The translations under genes and the position numbers were made by a program. A DNA stretch of 64,000 nucleotides from NORP181 sp047623555 (GTDB lineage: Bacteria; Pseudomonadota; Alphaproteobacteria; Rhodobacterales; Rhodobacteraceae), in contig JBLHMP010000009.1 of NCBI GenBank assembly GCA_047623555.1, forward strand, positions 1-64,000. The letters run 5' to 3'. Within the stretch, counting starts at the first letter, position 1, and the number at the start of each line of letters is the position of its first letter. Below are positions 9,638 to 18,679 of the stretch, in pieces. Under the pieces are notes generated by a model. The model was not told where the DNA came from. It saw nothing but the letters and a program-made list of their open reading frames with translations, and did no database searches.

Positions 9638-10720
9638 TTAAACGGGGTCGGATACAGGAAAATCGCGGGGAACACGCGGCAATGACAGGCGGAATACGGT
9701 GCGCCCGGGTACAGATGTGACCGAGATCCAGCCAAGATGGTCCGACACAATTTTACTGACCAAAGCCAACCCCAGCCCGGTGCCGTTTTCACGTCCCGAC
9801 ACAAACGGGTCAAACACATCGGCCTTGATCTTTTCGGGCAGCCCGGGACCATCATCAATGATCTCAATCTGAAGCGGCAGGGATTGCCCGGTTCCGTCAC
9901 TGCGCCGCATCCTGAATGAATGCTCAAAATAGCTATGAATTCTAATGGTTCCGCCTTTAGAATCAGCGGCTTCCGAGGCGTTCTTAAGAAGGTTCAAAAT
10001 TACCTGCAAGAGCTGATCCGGGTCGCCAAACGCCAATGGCAGCGATGGATCGTAATCCTCGGTGATCCGCATATGCGCGCCAAACCCCAGCAGCGCCGAG
10101 CGGCGGGCGCGGTCCAGAATATCGTGAATATTGACCGGTTTTTGATCTGGCGGGCTTAGATTTCCGAATTGTTCGACCTGCCCCAACAGCTTGACGATAC
10201 GTCGGCATTCTTCAACGATTAGATCAGTTAATTCAAGGTCTTCGCCCTCAATGTTCATCCCCAATAGCTGTGCCGCACCGGTGATACCCGCCAATGGGTT
10301 CTTGATCTCATGCGCCAGCATTTCGGCCATACCAATCGCCGATTGCGCCGCAGATTTGACCGAATGGTTTTGCGTCATCCGCCCGGCGAGTTCGCGCGGC
10401 GAAATCATCAGGATCATCTCTCCCGGATGTCCAACCAGAGGCGCGATTTGCAGCGCACATTGCAACGGTGGGCGTTTGCCGGGGCCAACATCTATGTCGT
10501 TGACAAACAACGGAGTTCCGCTGGATCTCGCCCGATCAAACGCCTCTTCTATCGGGGCGTCCACTGCGATCATGTCCCAGATCGGGCACCCGGAAACGGA
10601 CTTGGTTGAGGCATTCAAAAAACCTTCGCCAGCGGAATTAACGTCGATGATACAATCGCGCGCATCAATCAGAAACGCCGGGACAGGTAAGGACGTCCAA
10701 AGAGTTGAAGCAGCGATCAT
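9638..10720 (-). CDS. ntrB: Nitrogen sensor kinase/phosphatase NtrB (GlnL)
   Basis: NtrB is the soluble kinase/phosphatase that responds to PII and controls NtrC. The 360-residue protein has no transmembrane helix. It starts with a PAS-like domain (residues 1-110). The HisKA box follows, with LAHEIKNPLAGITGAAQLL, and then the ATPase boxes NLLKNASEA, DDGPGLP and GTGLGLALV. The start overlaps the dusB stop by four bases (ATGA), so it is co-translated with dusB as in the Rhodobacter nifR3-ntrB-ntrC operon. Confidence 0.95.
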   Translation of the reverse strand: MIAASTLWTSLPVPAFLIDARDCIIDVNSAGEGFLNASTKSVSGCPIWDMIAVDAPIEEAFDRARSSGTPLFVNDIDVGPGKRPPLQCALQIAPLVGHPGEMILMISPRELAGRMTQNHSVKSAAQSAIGMAEMLAHEIKNPLAGITGAAQLLGMNIEGEDLELTDLIVEECRRIVKLLGQVEQFGNLSPPDQKPVNIHDILDRARRSALLGFGAHMRITEDYDPSLPLAFGDPDQLLQVILNLLKNASEAADSKGGTIRIHSYFEHSFRMRRSDGTGQSLPLQIEIIDDGPGLPEKIKADVFDPFVSGRENGTGLGLALVSKIVSDHLGWISVTSVPGRTVFRLSLPRVPRDFPVSDPV

Positions 10721-11700
10721 GCGGCCCTCTGTGCGGTTGCGGATATGGCGTCTGGTAACAGGCGCAAGACCACGGCAGGATCACGTTCGGTCAGCACAAG
10801 CCTCCGCAAATGCGAGCCGGTTTGCGCGTAGCCCATGTACCAACCCAAGTGTTTGCGGGCGACGCGCATACCAAGATCGGCGCCATAGAACCCAAGCATC
10901 GCCTGGTAATGTTCCGCCACCAGATCACCCAATGCGTCGCCATACGGCACCACCGGCGCGCCGGTTCCATACAGCTGATGCGATATTTCGGCCAGCAACC
11001 AGGGCTGCCCCTGAATCCCGCGCCCAACCATCACCCCATGAGCGCCCGATTGATCCAACGCACGCCGCGCGGTGTCCGGGCTGACGATGTCACCATTGGC
11101 AATCACCGGAATATCAACCGCATCCCGCACGTTGCGGATCGCGGCCCAGTCGGCGTAGCCTTTGTAAAACTGACACCGCGTGCGGCCGTGGATCGTTACC
11201 ATCTGCACACCTGCATCCTGTGCCCGTCGCGATACATCGGCGGCGTTCAACAGGTTGTCATCCCAACCAAGCCGGGTTTTCAAGGTGACAGGAATGTTGA
11301 CCGCAGCCACAACCGCCTCAATCAAAGACACCGCGTGATCCGGTGTTTTCAGCAAAGCCGAGCCGGAATAGCCATTTGTCACCTTTTTCGCCGGGCACCC
11401 CATGTTGATATCGATAATCGCCGCGCCGTTTGCTTCAACCTGGCGGGCGGCCTCGGTCATCCAATAGGCCTCGCGTCCGGCGATCTGAACGGCGGTATTT
11501 TCGACATCTGCCCCCAGTTCTGCGCGTTCACGTGTGCCCGACTTGGCCTGAACCATTTCCTGACTGGCGACCATTTCGCTAACCACCAGCCCGGCGCCAA
11601 AGCGCATCACCAGATCACGAAACGGGCGATCGGTGATTCCGGCCATAGGTGCAAGGAACACCGACGGTGAAAGAATTTTATGAGAAAGCGTGACGGGCAA
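10717..11700 (-). CDS. dusB: tRNA-dihydrouridine synthase DusB (NifR3)
   Basis: DusB is a flavoenzyme that reduces uridines in the tRNA D-loop using NADPH. Diagnostic segments are MAGITDRPFRDL near the N-terminus, INMGCPAKKV with the catalytic Cys, KTRLGWDD, IHGRTRCQFYKG for FMN and tRNA binding, IANGDI and MVGRGIQGQPWL. The 327-residue length is normal. It heads the ntr operon. The historical name nifR3 comes from this position in Rhodobacter, but the enzyme itself modifies tRNA. Confidence 0.96.
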   Translation of the reverse strand: MPVTLSHKILSPSVFLAPMAGITDRPFRDLVMRFGAGLVVSEMVASQEMVQAKSGTRERAELGADVENTAVQIAGREAYWMTEAARQVEANGAAIIDINMGCPAKKVTNGYSGSALLKTPDHAVSLIEAVVAAVNIPVTLKTRLGWDDNLLNAADVSRRAQDAGVQMVTIHGRTRCQFYKGYADWAAIRNVRDAVDIPVIANGDIVSPDTARRALDQSGAHGVMVGRGIQGQPWLLAEISHQLYGTGAPVVPYGDALGDLVAEHYQAMLGFYGADLGMRVARKHLGWYMGYAQTGSHLRRLVLTERDPAVVLRLLPDAISATAQRAA

Positions 11701-11850
11701 GCGCCTATTCCTTGTGCATGTGCTGTATTTTTACCGAGCCTCTAGCTGGTATACAATGATAGGCACAGTATAAAGAATAAGACTTTTGGCTAGCGCCTAT
11801 TTTTTAGGCAAATTGATCTGAGTGATTGCCTCGTCTTAGTACAGCGCCTA
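11700..11850. repeat. Three copies of the octamer AGCGCCTA in the dusB/ispDF divergent gap
   Basis: AGCGCCTA occurs at 11700-11707, 11792-11799 and 11843-11850, all in the same orientation, within a 180-base intergenic region that otherwise looks AT-rich. The first copy touches the dusB start. The copies could be operator half-sites for a regulator of one or both divergent genes, but no such protein is known to me. The match may also be chance. Confidence 0.3.
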
Positions 11851-11880
11851 GACAAAGCCCATTCTAGGAGACGACATCAC

Positions 11881-13020
11881 ATGCCTACAGCTGCGATTAT
11901 TGTTGCCGCCGGTCGGGGCCAGCGCGTTGGTGGAAAAATCGCCAAACAATGGCGTGACTTGGGTGGACTGCGGGTGGCGGACAGAACGCTAAAGCAGTTT
12001 CGCGATGCCACGGGCATTAACCATATCGTGTTGGTGGTGTCTGCCGAGGATCGCCAGCACTGGGCGCGGTATTCTGAACAGTCCGATTTGATTCTTGCAC
12101 AGGGCGCCGCAGACCGGGCCGGATCGGTGCGTGCCGGTTTGACAGCCCTTGCCGGGCACGATGTGACCAAGGTTCTGATCCACGATGTTGCGCGTCCCTG
12201 TATCCACACCGATCTGATACATGCGGTCATTGACGCGCTTGACCATGGGCCGGCCGCCGCACCTGCCCTTGCTGTCACCGACGCGCTTTGGACCGGACAC
12301 GCGGGGCAAGTCAGCGGATCACAAGATCGCAGCGGGCTGTATGCGGCGCAAACTCCGCAAGGTTTTCAGTATGACGCCATCGTTGCGGCGCATGCGGCGC
12401 ATGTTGGTGGCGCGGCCGATGATGTCGAAGTGGCGCGCGCCGCGGGTCTGGACATTGCCATTGTCCCCGGCGACCCTGACAACATCAAAATCACCACCGA
12501 GGGCGATTTCGCCCGCGCAACCCGCATTCTGAGAGGCCAGATGGATATTCGATTGGGCAATGGATTTGACGTGCACCGTTTTGGCCCCGGCGACCATGTG
12601 GTGCTGTGTGGCATTGCGGTGCCACATGATCGCGGCCTGCAGGGTCATTCCGATGCGGATGTGGCGATGCATGCCCTGACCGACGCCATTTACGGCGCGC
12701 TGGCGCAGGGCGACATTGGCCAGCATTTTCCGCCTTCCGATGCGCAATGGAAAGGCGCATCCAGCGACATATTTCTGCGCCATGCCGTTGATCTTGCAAC
12801 ATCAATGGGGCTACGCATTGGCAACGTTGACTGCACGCTGATCTGTGAATTTCCCAAGGTTGGACCACATGCCATTGCGATGCGTCAGTCATTGGCGGAT
12901 ATTATGGCGGTGCGAATAGATCAGGTCTCGGTCAAGGCGACGACCTCGGAAAAGCTCGGATTTACCGGGCGCGGCGAAGGGATTGCGGCGATGGCCACAG
13001 CAACTTTGATGTCGATATGA
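11881..13020 (+). CDS. ispDF: Bifunctional IspD/IspF (MEP isoprenoid pathway)
   Basis: The fusion supplies two non-adjacent steps of the MEP pathway: IspD makes CDP-methylerythritol and IspF cyclises its phosphorylated form to MEcPP. IspD spans about residues 1-219 with IIVAAGRGQRVGG, the catalytic Lys of KQW and HDVARP. IspF spans about 220-379 with the metal-binding GFDVHRF, GHSDADVAMHAL and the C-terminal KATTSEKLGFTGRGEG. Such fusions are normal in alphaproteobacteria. The ATG at 11881 follows an AGGAGA ribosome site. The stop overlaps the pgpA start by four bases. Confidence 0.97.
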   Translation: MPTAAIIVAAGRGQRVGGKIAKQWRDLGGLRVADRTLKQFRDATGINHIVLVVSAEDRQHWARYSEQSDLILAQGAADRAGSVRAGLTALAGHDVTKVLIHDVARPCIHTDLIHAVIDALDHGPAAAPALAVTDALWTGHAGQVSGSQDRSGLYAAQTPQGFQYDAIVAAHAAHVGGAADDVEVARAAGLDIAIVPGDPDNIKITTEGDFARATRILRGQMDIRLGNGFDVHRFGPGDHVVLCGIAVPHDRGLQGHSDADVAMHALTDAIYGALAQGDIGQHFPPSDAQWKGASSDIFLRHAVDLATSMGLRIGNVDCTLICEFPKVGPHAIAMRQSLADIMAVRIDQVSVKATTSEKLGFTGRGEGIAAMATATLMSI

Positions 13021-13520
13021 GCAAACGTTTGGCATGGGTAATCGGATCGATGGCTGGCGTTGGCTATCTAAAACCAGCCCCCGGCACCTGGGGGTCGCTG
13101 GCCGCATTACCGCTGGCGTGGTTGCTCCATGTCATCGGCGGTTTTCCGTTGTTGGCGCTGGCCACCATCGCGGTGTTCCTGAAAGGGTGGTGGGCAACCG
13201 CCGAAATCATCAGAGACAGCGACAATCATGACCCATCAGAAATTGTCATCGACGAGGTTGCCGGGCAATTCATCGCGCTAATCCCGCTAAGCTGGTCAGC
13301 ATGGCGCATGGATCTGGACATTACCGCGCTTTGGCCCGGCTGGATCGCCGCCTTTGTGCTGTTTCGGCTGTTTGACATCACCAAACCCGGCCCTATTGGT
13401 TGGGCAGATCGGCGCGGCGATGCGTTGGGCGTGATGCTGGACGATGTGATTGCCGGCGTTTTTGCCGCCCTTAGCGTGGTGTTGCTGGCGGGTCTGGCGC
13501 ATGGTGTGTTCAAACTATGA
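13017..13520 (+). CDS. pgpA: Phosphatidylglycerophosphatase A
   Basis: PgpA removes phosphate from phosphatidylglycerophosphate, the last step of phosphatidylglycerol synthesis, at the inner membrane. The 167-residue protein has the family N-terminus GYLKPAPGTWGSLAALP and the acidic DPSEIVIDEVAGQ motif, followed by FRLFDITKPGPIGWADR and MLDDVIAG. Hydrophobic segments lie near 25-60 and 100-160. It overlaps ispDF by four bases and pncC by four bases, so the three genes form one translationally coupled operon. Confidence 0.94.
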   Translation: MSKRLAWVIGSMAGVGYLKPAPGTWGSLAALPLAWLLHVIGGFPLLALATIAVFLKGWWATAEIIRDSDNHDPSEIVIDEVAGQFIALIPLSWSAWRMDLDITALWPGWIAAFVLFRLFDITKPGPIGWADRRGDALGVMLDDVIAGVFAALSVVLLAGLAHGVFKL

Positions 13521-13984
13521 ATGTCGCTGCGCTGCTTGACCGTGCCAAAGCGGCAAACCTGCGAATCGCAACGGCTGAGAGCTGCACAGGCGGCATGGTC
13601 GCGGTGGCGCTAACCGATATTCCCGGATCATCGGCGGTGTTTGAACGGGGCTTTGTCACCTACACCAATGACGCCAAAATGCAGATGCTTGGAGTTTTGC
13701 GCCCAACGTTGGACGCCTTTGGCGCCGTGTCAGAACAGGTCGCACAGGAAATGGCCGACGGCGCTGTGGCATATTCTGGTGCTGGGCTGGCGGTGTCGAT
13801 CACCGGCATTGCAGGCCCCGGTGGCTCCGAGTTCAAACCCGAAGGCCGGGTTTGTTTTGGCGTGGCCACCGTAGGGCGGAAAACCATCACCGAAACGCGT
13901 GAATTTGGCGCAATCGGCCGTGCAAACGTGCGCAATGCGGCCTGTGACCATGCGCTTGGGTTGCTGGCCCGCTCTCTAACCTGA
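13517..13984 (+). CDS. pncC: CinA C-terminal domain protein, probable NMN deamidase PncC
   Basis: The 155-residue protein is a stand-alone CinA_C domain. Family members hydrolyse nicotinamide mononucleotide to NaMN in pyridine nucleotide recycling. Visible motifs are RIATAESCTGGMVA with the nucleophilic Ser, YTNDAK and VSITGIAGPGGS. The N-terminal MoaB-like CinA domain is absent, as in E. coli YgaD. The start overlaps pgpA (ATGA). The stop abuts the convergent yrhK-like gene with no gap. Confidence 0.88.
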   Translation: MNVAALLDRAKAANLRIATAESCTGGMVAVALTDIPGSSAVFERGFVTYTNDAKMQMLGVLRPTLDAFGAVSEQVAQEMADGAVAYSGAGLAVSITGIAGPGGSEFKPEGRVCFGVATVGRKTITETREFGAIGRANVRNAACDHALGLLARSLT

Positions 13985-14629
13985 CTATCCGATGTTTCGG
14001 CTCATTTCCGGCCACATCAGATAGGCACCGACGAAAAAGCACGTCGCCCCAAAAAGCGTGAACATGGTGGCCAGGACTTCGTTCAGACCTGCCCCCGTTG
14101 ACGGCACTACAAATGACAAAACTGCCGAGATCACAAACGCCACACAGCCGACGAAATTGATCGCGCCGTTCCACCACTCAAGCGATTTGAAATTCCAGCA
14201 CCACCAGCATTTGCATATATCCAACATCACCAGGCTTGCTGAAATCATAAACAGGACCGAGCCAAATATATTCGGTGTCCAGATCAACAATTCCTGCCCA
14301 AACCAACCTAGGTTGAAAAAGGAATCAAACGTGTTGGCGTTAAAGAACAGCGTTCCGATAAACTGGCTTAGGGCGGACCAATAGGCCACCCTCTTTTCCG
14401 TAGGTGTATGATAAAACTCTAAAAATGCGGCTGAGGTAAAGAATGTTGAGCCTGCAAAAAAGACCGAATCAATGGTAAATTCATCGGTAACGCCGCCCAG
14501 AAACAACACACACCCCAGCGCGAACAGCGACGCGCCGATCATGAACAACGTCGCCACCCACCACAGGCCTTTGTGCGGCTGCCAGACCCACAGGGACACG
14601 GCCCTGCTAGCCATGCTTAAAGCCGCCAC
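13985..14629 (-). CDS. YrhK-like multi-pass membrane protein
   Basis: The product is an integral membrane protein of about 214 residues with roughly six hydrophobic segments. It has a Cys/Trp-rich stretch (ICKCWWCWNFKSLEWWN) before the last two helices. The pattern resembles the YrhK domain, whose function is unknown. The listed GTG start at 14629 has AGAAGG close upstream. An ATG at 14614 is the alternative and would overlap the gadB stop by eight bases. Either way it is translationally coupled to gadB, which suggests a role linked to glutamate decarboxylation or acid stress. That link is inference from position. Confidence 0.8.
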   Translation of the reverse strand: MAALSMASRAVSLWVWQPHKGLWWVATLFMIGASLFALGCVLFLGGVTDEFTIDSVFFAGSTFFTSAAFLEFYHTPTEKRVAYWSALSQFIGTLFFNANTFDSFFNLGWFGQELLIWTPNIFGSVLFMISASLVMLDICKCWWCWNFKSLEWWNGAINFVGCVAFVISAVLSFVVPSTGAGLNEVLATMFTLFGATCFFVGAYLMWPEMSRNIG

Positions 14630-15998
14630 ATTCCTTCTCTGTCATGGCATTCACCACCGGGTGCGCCTCAAAATGCGCCATGGCACGGCGGATGTCATCC
14701 AACAGTAATTCGGCCATATCCCTGCTAAAACCATGCCGCACCAAAATCCGTTGGATCACCCGGTCCTGTAGGTTTGTTGGCAACGCATAGGCCGGCACCT
14801 GCCAGCCGCGTGTGCGCAGTCTGTCGGCGAAATCAAACAGGCTAAACGCATGATCAACCCCATCTTTCAACCGCCAGCTAAGCGCCGGAATACCGTCACT
14901 GCCATCATAGATTATCTCAAACGGGCCCAACTTGCCAATCTCGTCCGCCAGATGCAACGCCACATCGCGGCACGCCGAATGAATGTTGTGATAGCCTTCG
15001 CGACCCAGACGCAGGAAATTGTAATATTGCGCAACCACCTGACTGCCCGGACGCGAGAAATTGAGGGCAAAATCAACCATATCGCCACCCAGATAATTCA
15101 CCCGGAACACCAGATCCTCAGGCAGATCCTCGGCGTCATGCCACAAAATCCACCCCACACCCAACGGCGCCAGACCAAATTTATGCCCCGATGCATTGAT
15201 CGACCGCACCCGTGGCAGGCGAAAATCCCAGATCAGATCAGGCTGCAGGAACGGCGCCAGAAAACCACCGCTGGCCCCATCCACATGGATCGGGATGTTC
15301 AAACCGGTTTCGACCTCAAGCACATCCAGCGCATCGCTGACCTCTTTTACCGGCTCATATTGCCCGGTGAACGTCACACCAAGGGTCGGAACCACGCCAA
15401 TGGTGTTCTCGTCACAGCGGTTCACTACCTCTTCGCCGTTCATGATATAGCGATCTGATTCCATAGGGATTTCGCGGATTTCCACCCCCCAATAGCGACA
15501 AAATTTATGCCAGCACACCTGCACCGGGCCAGTCACCAGATTGGGTTTATCGGCCGGTTTGCCCGCCGCCTCTTGCCGCGCGCGCCACCGCCAAAGCAGA
15601 GCCATACCGCCCAGCATCGCCGCCTCGCTTGACCCCGTAGTTGACGTGCCCGTGGCGTTTGAGGCCCCCGGCGCATTCCACAGATCGGCCAGAATATGCA
15701 CACAACGTTTTTCAATCTCGGCGGTTTGCGGGTATTCGTCCTTGTCCACCAGGTTCTTGTCGACCGTCAGGGCCATCAGATCCAAAACTTCGGGTTCCAG
15801 CCAGGTTTGACAAAACGTCGCCAGATTTTGCCGCGAATTGCCATCCAGAAGCAATTCATCCGCCACCAACCGATGCACCACCCGCGCGTCATGTTCTGTG
15901 TTGGGCATCTTGTATTTAGGCAATTGCCTCGACGCGCTCGCCGAAGCAAAGATGTCGTCGTTGATCCGTTTTCCAAGTGTCTTTTTGTCGTGCAACAT
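14607..15998 (-). CDS. gadB: Glutamate decarboxylase
   Basis: The enzyme is PLP-dependent and converts glutamate to GABA and CO2, consuming a proton. At 463 residues it matches E. coli GadB closely in length. The PLP lysine lies in INASGHKFGLAPLG, with HVDGASGGF for the cofactor Asp. The C-terminus ends GGFKHG, retaining the histidine that plugs the active site of E. coli GadB (FKHT) at neutral pH. The ATG at 15998 has AAGGGAA upstream. It follows the MmgE/PrpD gene by 25 bases. No GadC-type antiporter is in view, so acid resistance remains open. Confidence 0.95.
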   Translation of the reverse strand: MLHDKKTLGKRINDDIFASASASRQLPKYKMPNTEHDARVVHRLVADELLLDGNSRQNLATFCQTWLEPEVLDLMALTVDKNLVDKDEYPQTAEIEKRCVHILADLWNAPGASNATGTSTTGSSEAAMLGGMALLWRWRARQEAAGKPADKPNLVTGPVQVCWHKFCRYWGVEIREIPMESDRYIMNGEEVVNRCDENTIGVVPTLGVTFTGQYEPVKEVSDALDVLEVETGLNIPIHVDGASGGFLAPFLQPDLIWDFRLPRVRSINASGHKFGLAPLGVGWILWHDAEDLPEDLVFRVNYLGGDMVDFALNFSRPGSQVVAQYYNFLRLGREGYHNIHSACRDVALHLADEIGKLGPFEIIYDGSDGIPALSWRLKDGVDHAFSLFDFADRLRTRGWQVPAYALPTNLQDRVIQRILVRHGFSRDMAELLLDDIRRAMAHFEAHPVVNAMTEKECGGFKHG

Positions 15999-16023
15999 GC
16001 TGATCGTTCCCTTATTTACCTAA

Positions 16024-17310
16024 CTAAATCAATTCATTACAGTCCGTATCTGCTGCCAAATCGCGCCAGATCCGAATAACCTCAGGTTTGCCGATCAGCG
16101 CAGCTGCCTTGGCCTGCACCCGCAAAACACGCTGGTCTAACTCAACCGGACTGGTCAAATCGTACCGTGCCCGCAACGTGCTGCCATCGCGGCGTAAAAC
16201 GGCGACAATGGCCTCGGTCTCGCGCAGGTTTTCGTCGGCAATCACGTCAACACAGTCGCGCAATCGCACGACGTTTGGGTCCGTACAGATCGCATCGCTA
16301 AAACGATCAAGCCGCGCCGTGTCATGCCCCAGAACCATCATCGCCAGCACCGTGCCATAACTAAATTTGGCACCCAGTCCGGTTGTTGGTTCCAATTGAT
16401 TACAAACGCTCATCCAGCGGGGATGGGTGTGAACCATAATCTCGGAAATTTCCTGCTCGGCGACATCGACCTCGCGCAGCGCTTCAAGGGCGGCGTGCAA
16501 TCCGTGACAACAGGCATGAAATTTGTGACTGACGCTTTCAAACAGCCATTCATTGCCCAGCCCTTGCAGGGCAGTCTTAACATTACCCTCGCCATGATGT
16601 GTCGCGCCAAAGCCAAAATCGCCCAACATGGCCTGCGGATTGGCCACAAGCCCCAGCGCCACCAACTGCGCCGCCTCAACCCCGGCAGAGGCCGCAAGCC
16701 CGGCATTATACGGTTTGCCCATGGTGCCAAACTGCGTCTTTAACCCCGCCGCCCGGGTCGCCGTCAGCCCCAAAACATGTTCGGTTTGCACAGCGGACAG
16801 CCCCAAAAGGCGCGCCGCAGCCGCAGCCGCACCAAAGGCCCCAGCCGTTGCAGTTTGATGAAACCCTGTCTGATAATGCGTTCGCCCCAGCCACAGACCA
16901 ACCCGAATTGATGTCTCCATACCTATCAAGGCAGCCGTTAACATGTCCTGAACAGACGCGCCGATTGTCTGCGTTACGGCCAATGCCGCCGGAAACACCG
17001 CCACAGACGGATGGCCGATATGGCCGAAATGCGTGTCGTCATAATCAAGCGCATGCGAGGTTGTGCCATTCACCAACGCCGCCGCCCGCGCGGGCAATTG
17101 GATGTCCGCGCCAAACACCTGCGCCTGCGCCGCGCCGCCATCATCCATCGCCAATGCGCGGGTGATACGCGCCACCGGTTCATCCACCCCGGCCCGGCCC
17201 ACCGCAATCCAGTCCAGCGACGACAGCCGCGTAACAGTCATTGCCGTTTCTGACGGCATCACCGCACCCGTAGCAAAGTCAGCAAGCCGTGTTGTCAGGG
17301 TTTCAGCCAT
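16024..17310 (-). CDS. MmgE/PrpD family protein
   Basis: The 428-residue protein belongs to the MmgE/PrpD family, which includes 2-methylcitrate dehydratase and cis-aconitate decarboxylase. Family segments seen are ALDYDDTHFGHIGHPS near residues 87-102 with the conserved Asp/His cluster, GLTATRAAGL and KFHACCHGLHAALE. No prpB or prpC lies nearby, so a methylcitrate role is not supported by context and substrate is unknown. Its ATG follows the COQ10-like stop by three bases with GAAGGA overlapping that stop. Alpha-helical N-terminal domain and C-terminal lid are both present by length. Confidence 0.88.
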   Translation of the reverse strand: MAETLTTRLADFATGAVMPSETAMTVTRLSSLDWIAVGRAGVDEPVARITRALAMDDGGAAQAQVFGADIQLPARAAALVNGTTSHALDYDDTHFGHIGHPSVAVFPAALAVTQTIGASVQDMLTAALIGMETSIRVGLWLGRTHYQTGFHQTATAGAFGAAAAAARLLGLSAVQTEHVLGLTATRAAGLKTQFGTMGKPYNAGLAASAGVEAAQLVALGLVANPQAMLGDFGFGATHHGEGNVKTALQGLGNEWLFESVSHKFHACCHGLHAALEALREVDVAEQEISEIMVHTHPRWMSVCNQLEPTTGLGAKFSYGTVLAMMVLGHDTARLDRFSDAICTDPNVVRLRDCVDVIADENLRETEAIVAVLRRDGSTLRARYDLTSPVELDQRVLRVQAKAAALIGKPEVIRIWRDLAADTDCNELI

Positions 17311-17313
17311 GGT

Positions 17314-17778
17314 TCATCCTTCAGTAACCTGGTTTTTCCTATAGAGATCAGCGGCGCGTTTTTCAAAGGCGTGCACCACCCGGTGCATCGCCTCATTGAA
17401 CACAACGCCAATGATGCGCTGCAAAATCGCGTTTTTAAACTCAAAATCTACAAAGAACGAGACATCACATCCGGTGTCGGTATCCGCAAACGACCAGGTC
17501 GATTTTAAATAACGAAACGGCCCGTCCAGATATTCGGTATCAATCGACATCTTGTCCGGCCATAACGTCACCCGGCTGCCAAAACGTTCGCGGAAAACTT
17601 TGAAGCTGATCACCAGATCGGCGTCCATCACCACATGATCACCCATATCCGTGGTCTTGCGCACGCGCGCTGCCGCAGTCCAGGGCAAAAACTCGGGGTA
17701 TTTCGGCACATCCGCCACCAGATCGTACATTTGACGGGCAGAATAGGGCAGCGGGCGGGTTTCAGAATGAAAAGGCAT
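17314..17778 (-). CDS. COQ10/RatA-type START-domain protein
   Basis: This 154-residue protein matches the coenzyme Q-binding COQ10/RatA group of START-like domains: an N-terminal LPYSARQMYDLVADV, YPEFLPW, and the C-terminal amphipathic helix VFNEAMHRVVHAFEKRAADLY. The fold forms a hydrophobic pocket for a lipid such as ubiquinone. E. coli RatA was also reported as a ribosome-association toxin, but the mitochondrial-like alphaproteobacterial members are better viewed as ubiquinone chaperones. It heads the minus-strand prpD-gadB run and is divergent from hpt. Confidence 0.87.
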   Translation of the reverse strand: MPFHSETRPLPYSARQMYDLVADVPKYPEFLPWTAAARVRKTTDMGDHVVMDADLVISFKVFRERFGSRVTLWPDKMSIDTEYLDGPFRYLKSTWSFADTDTGCDVSFFVDFEFKNAILQRIIGVVFNEAMHRVVHAFEKRAADLYRKNQVTEG

Positions 17779-17851
17779 AGGGTGTCGTGATTCCTTGCTG
17801 CGCGACGCGCGTCATGTCATATCGGTATCTGCAAATAACAAGGGGGCGCGC

Positions 17852-18388
17852 ATGCCACAACGGCCATATGTCATCGACGAAATGATCTCTGCCAAATCTA
17901 TTGCGGCGAGAATCGAAGCCCTAAGCCGGGAAATCGGCACTGACTTTGCCGGAACAGACAAGCTAATTGTGGTTGGGTTGTTGCGCGGCAGCTTTGTTTT
18001 CATCGCGGATTTGGTGCGCGAATTGGATCTGCCGATTGAGGTTGATTTCATCGAGGCCTCATCCTACGGAGACGGCACGGAAAGCAGCAGGGAAGTACGT
18101 ATTCTCAAAGACTTACGCGCCGCGGTTGAAGGGCGAGATGTGCTGGTTGTCGAAGACATTGTTGACACTGGGCACACCTTGAAACACGTCATGGGAATGC
18201 TGCGCGCCCGCAAACCTGCACGCCTTAAATCCATCGCCTTGCTGAACAAAGCTGAACGGCGCGAGGTTGATTTCAAATCAAGCTGGATCGGCTTTGAAAT
18301 CCCGGATGAATTTGTCGTTGGCTATGGCATCGATTTTGCCCAAAGAAACCGCAACCTGCCCTATATCGGTAAGGTGCGATTCACCTAA
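17852..18388 (+). CDS. hpt: Hypoxanthine phosphoribosyltransferase
   Basis: The enzyme salvages hypoxanthine (and guanine) with PRPP to make IMP or GMP. The PRPP-binding loop VLVVEDIVDTGHT and the N-terminal GLLRGSFVFIADL are clear, as is the C-terminal VGYGIDFAQRNRNLPYIG. I chose the ATG at 17852 because AAGGGGG lies about six bases before it and the product then has the usual 178 residues; an upstream in-frame ATG at 17795 has no ribosome site. The stop overlaps the next small gene (TAATG). Confidence 0.95.
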   Translation: MPQRPYVIDEMISAKSIAARIEALSREIGTDFAGTDKLIVVGLLRGSFVFIADLVRELDLPIEVDFIEASSYGDGTESSREVRILKDLRAAVEGRDVLVVEDIVDTGHTLKHVMGMLRARKPARLKSIALLNKAERREVDFKSSWIGFEIPDEFVVGYGIDFAQRNRNLPYIGKVRFT

Positions 18389-18573
18389 TGAACCCGTTCT
18401 GGCTCTTGCGCATGCGGCATTGGGTGGAACATCCACCATCAAAGCGGCGCATGATCCTGATTGTCGCGGTAATCTCGGTCGGCGTATTGATCGTCGGACT
18501 GGAACATTGGGGCCTGTGGCCAGACTGGGCCACAACAGACCCCCAAGGTCGACGCGGCCGCGTCCTTCGCTAA
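18388..18573 (+). CDS. Small single-pass membrane protein of unknown function
   Basis: A 61-codon reading frame begins at the base that ends the hpt stop codon (TAATG), a common sign of translational coupling. The product has a basic N-terminus (RMRHWVEHPPSKRR), one hydrophobic helix around residues 22-38 (MILIVAVISVGVLIVGL) and a short polar tail with basic end. This predicts one membrane pass with the N-terminus in the cytoplasm. I do not recognise the family. The coupled start makes it likely real. Confidence 0.68.
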   Translation: MNPFWLLRMRHWVEHPPSKRRMILIVAVISVGVLIVGLEHWGLWPDWATTDPQGRRGRVLR

Positions 18574-18617
18574 TCCCGGGCTTCTTTTGTTCCATGGCTT
18601 ACGACCGTTCTGCCCCT

Positions 18618-18641
18618 GAAAGGCTCCACTAGAAGCCTTTC
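18618..18641. terminator. Hairpin between convergent genes, possible terminator
   Basis: GAAAGGCT (18618-18625) pairs perfectly with AGCCTTTC (18634-18641) around an 8-base loop. It lies between the ends of the plus-strand small membrane protein gene and the minus-strand lipA. No T-tract follows on either strand, so it may act as a transcript end stabiliser rather than a strict intrinsic terminator. Confidence 0.4.
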
Positions 18642-18679
18642 CAAGTCAGCTTGAGCTCCCTGCCAGAGGCTGAAAGCTC

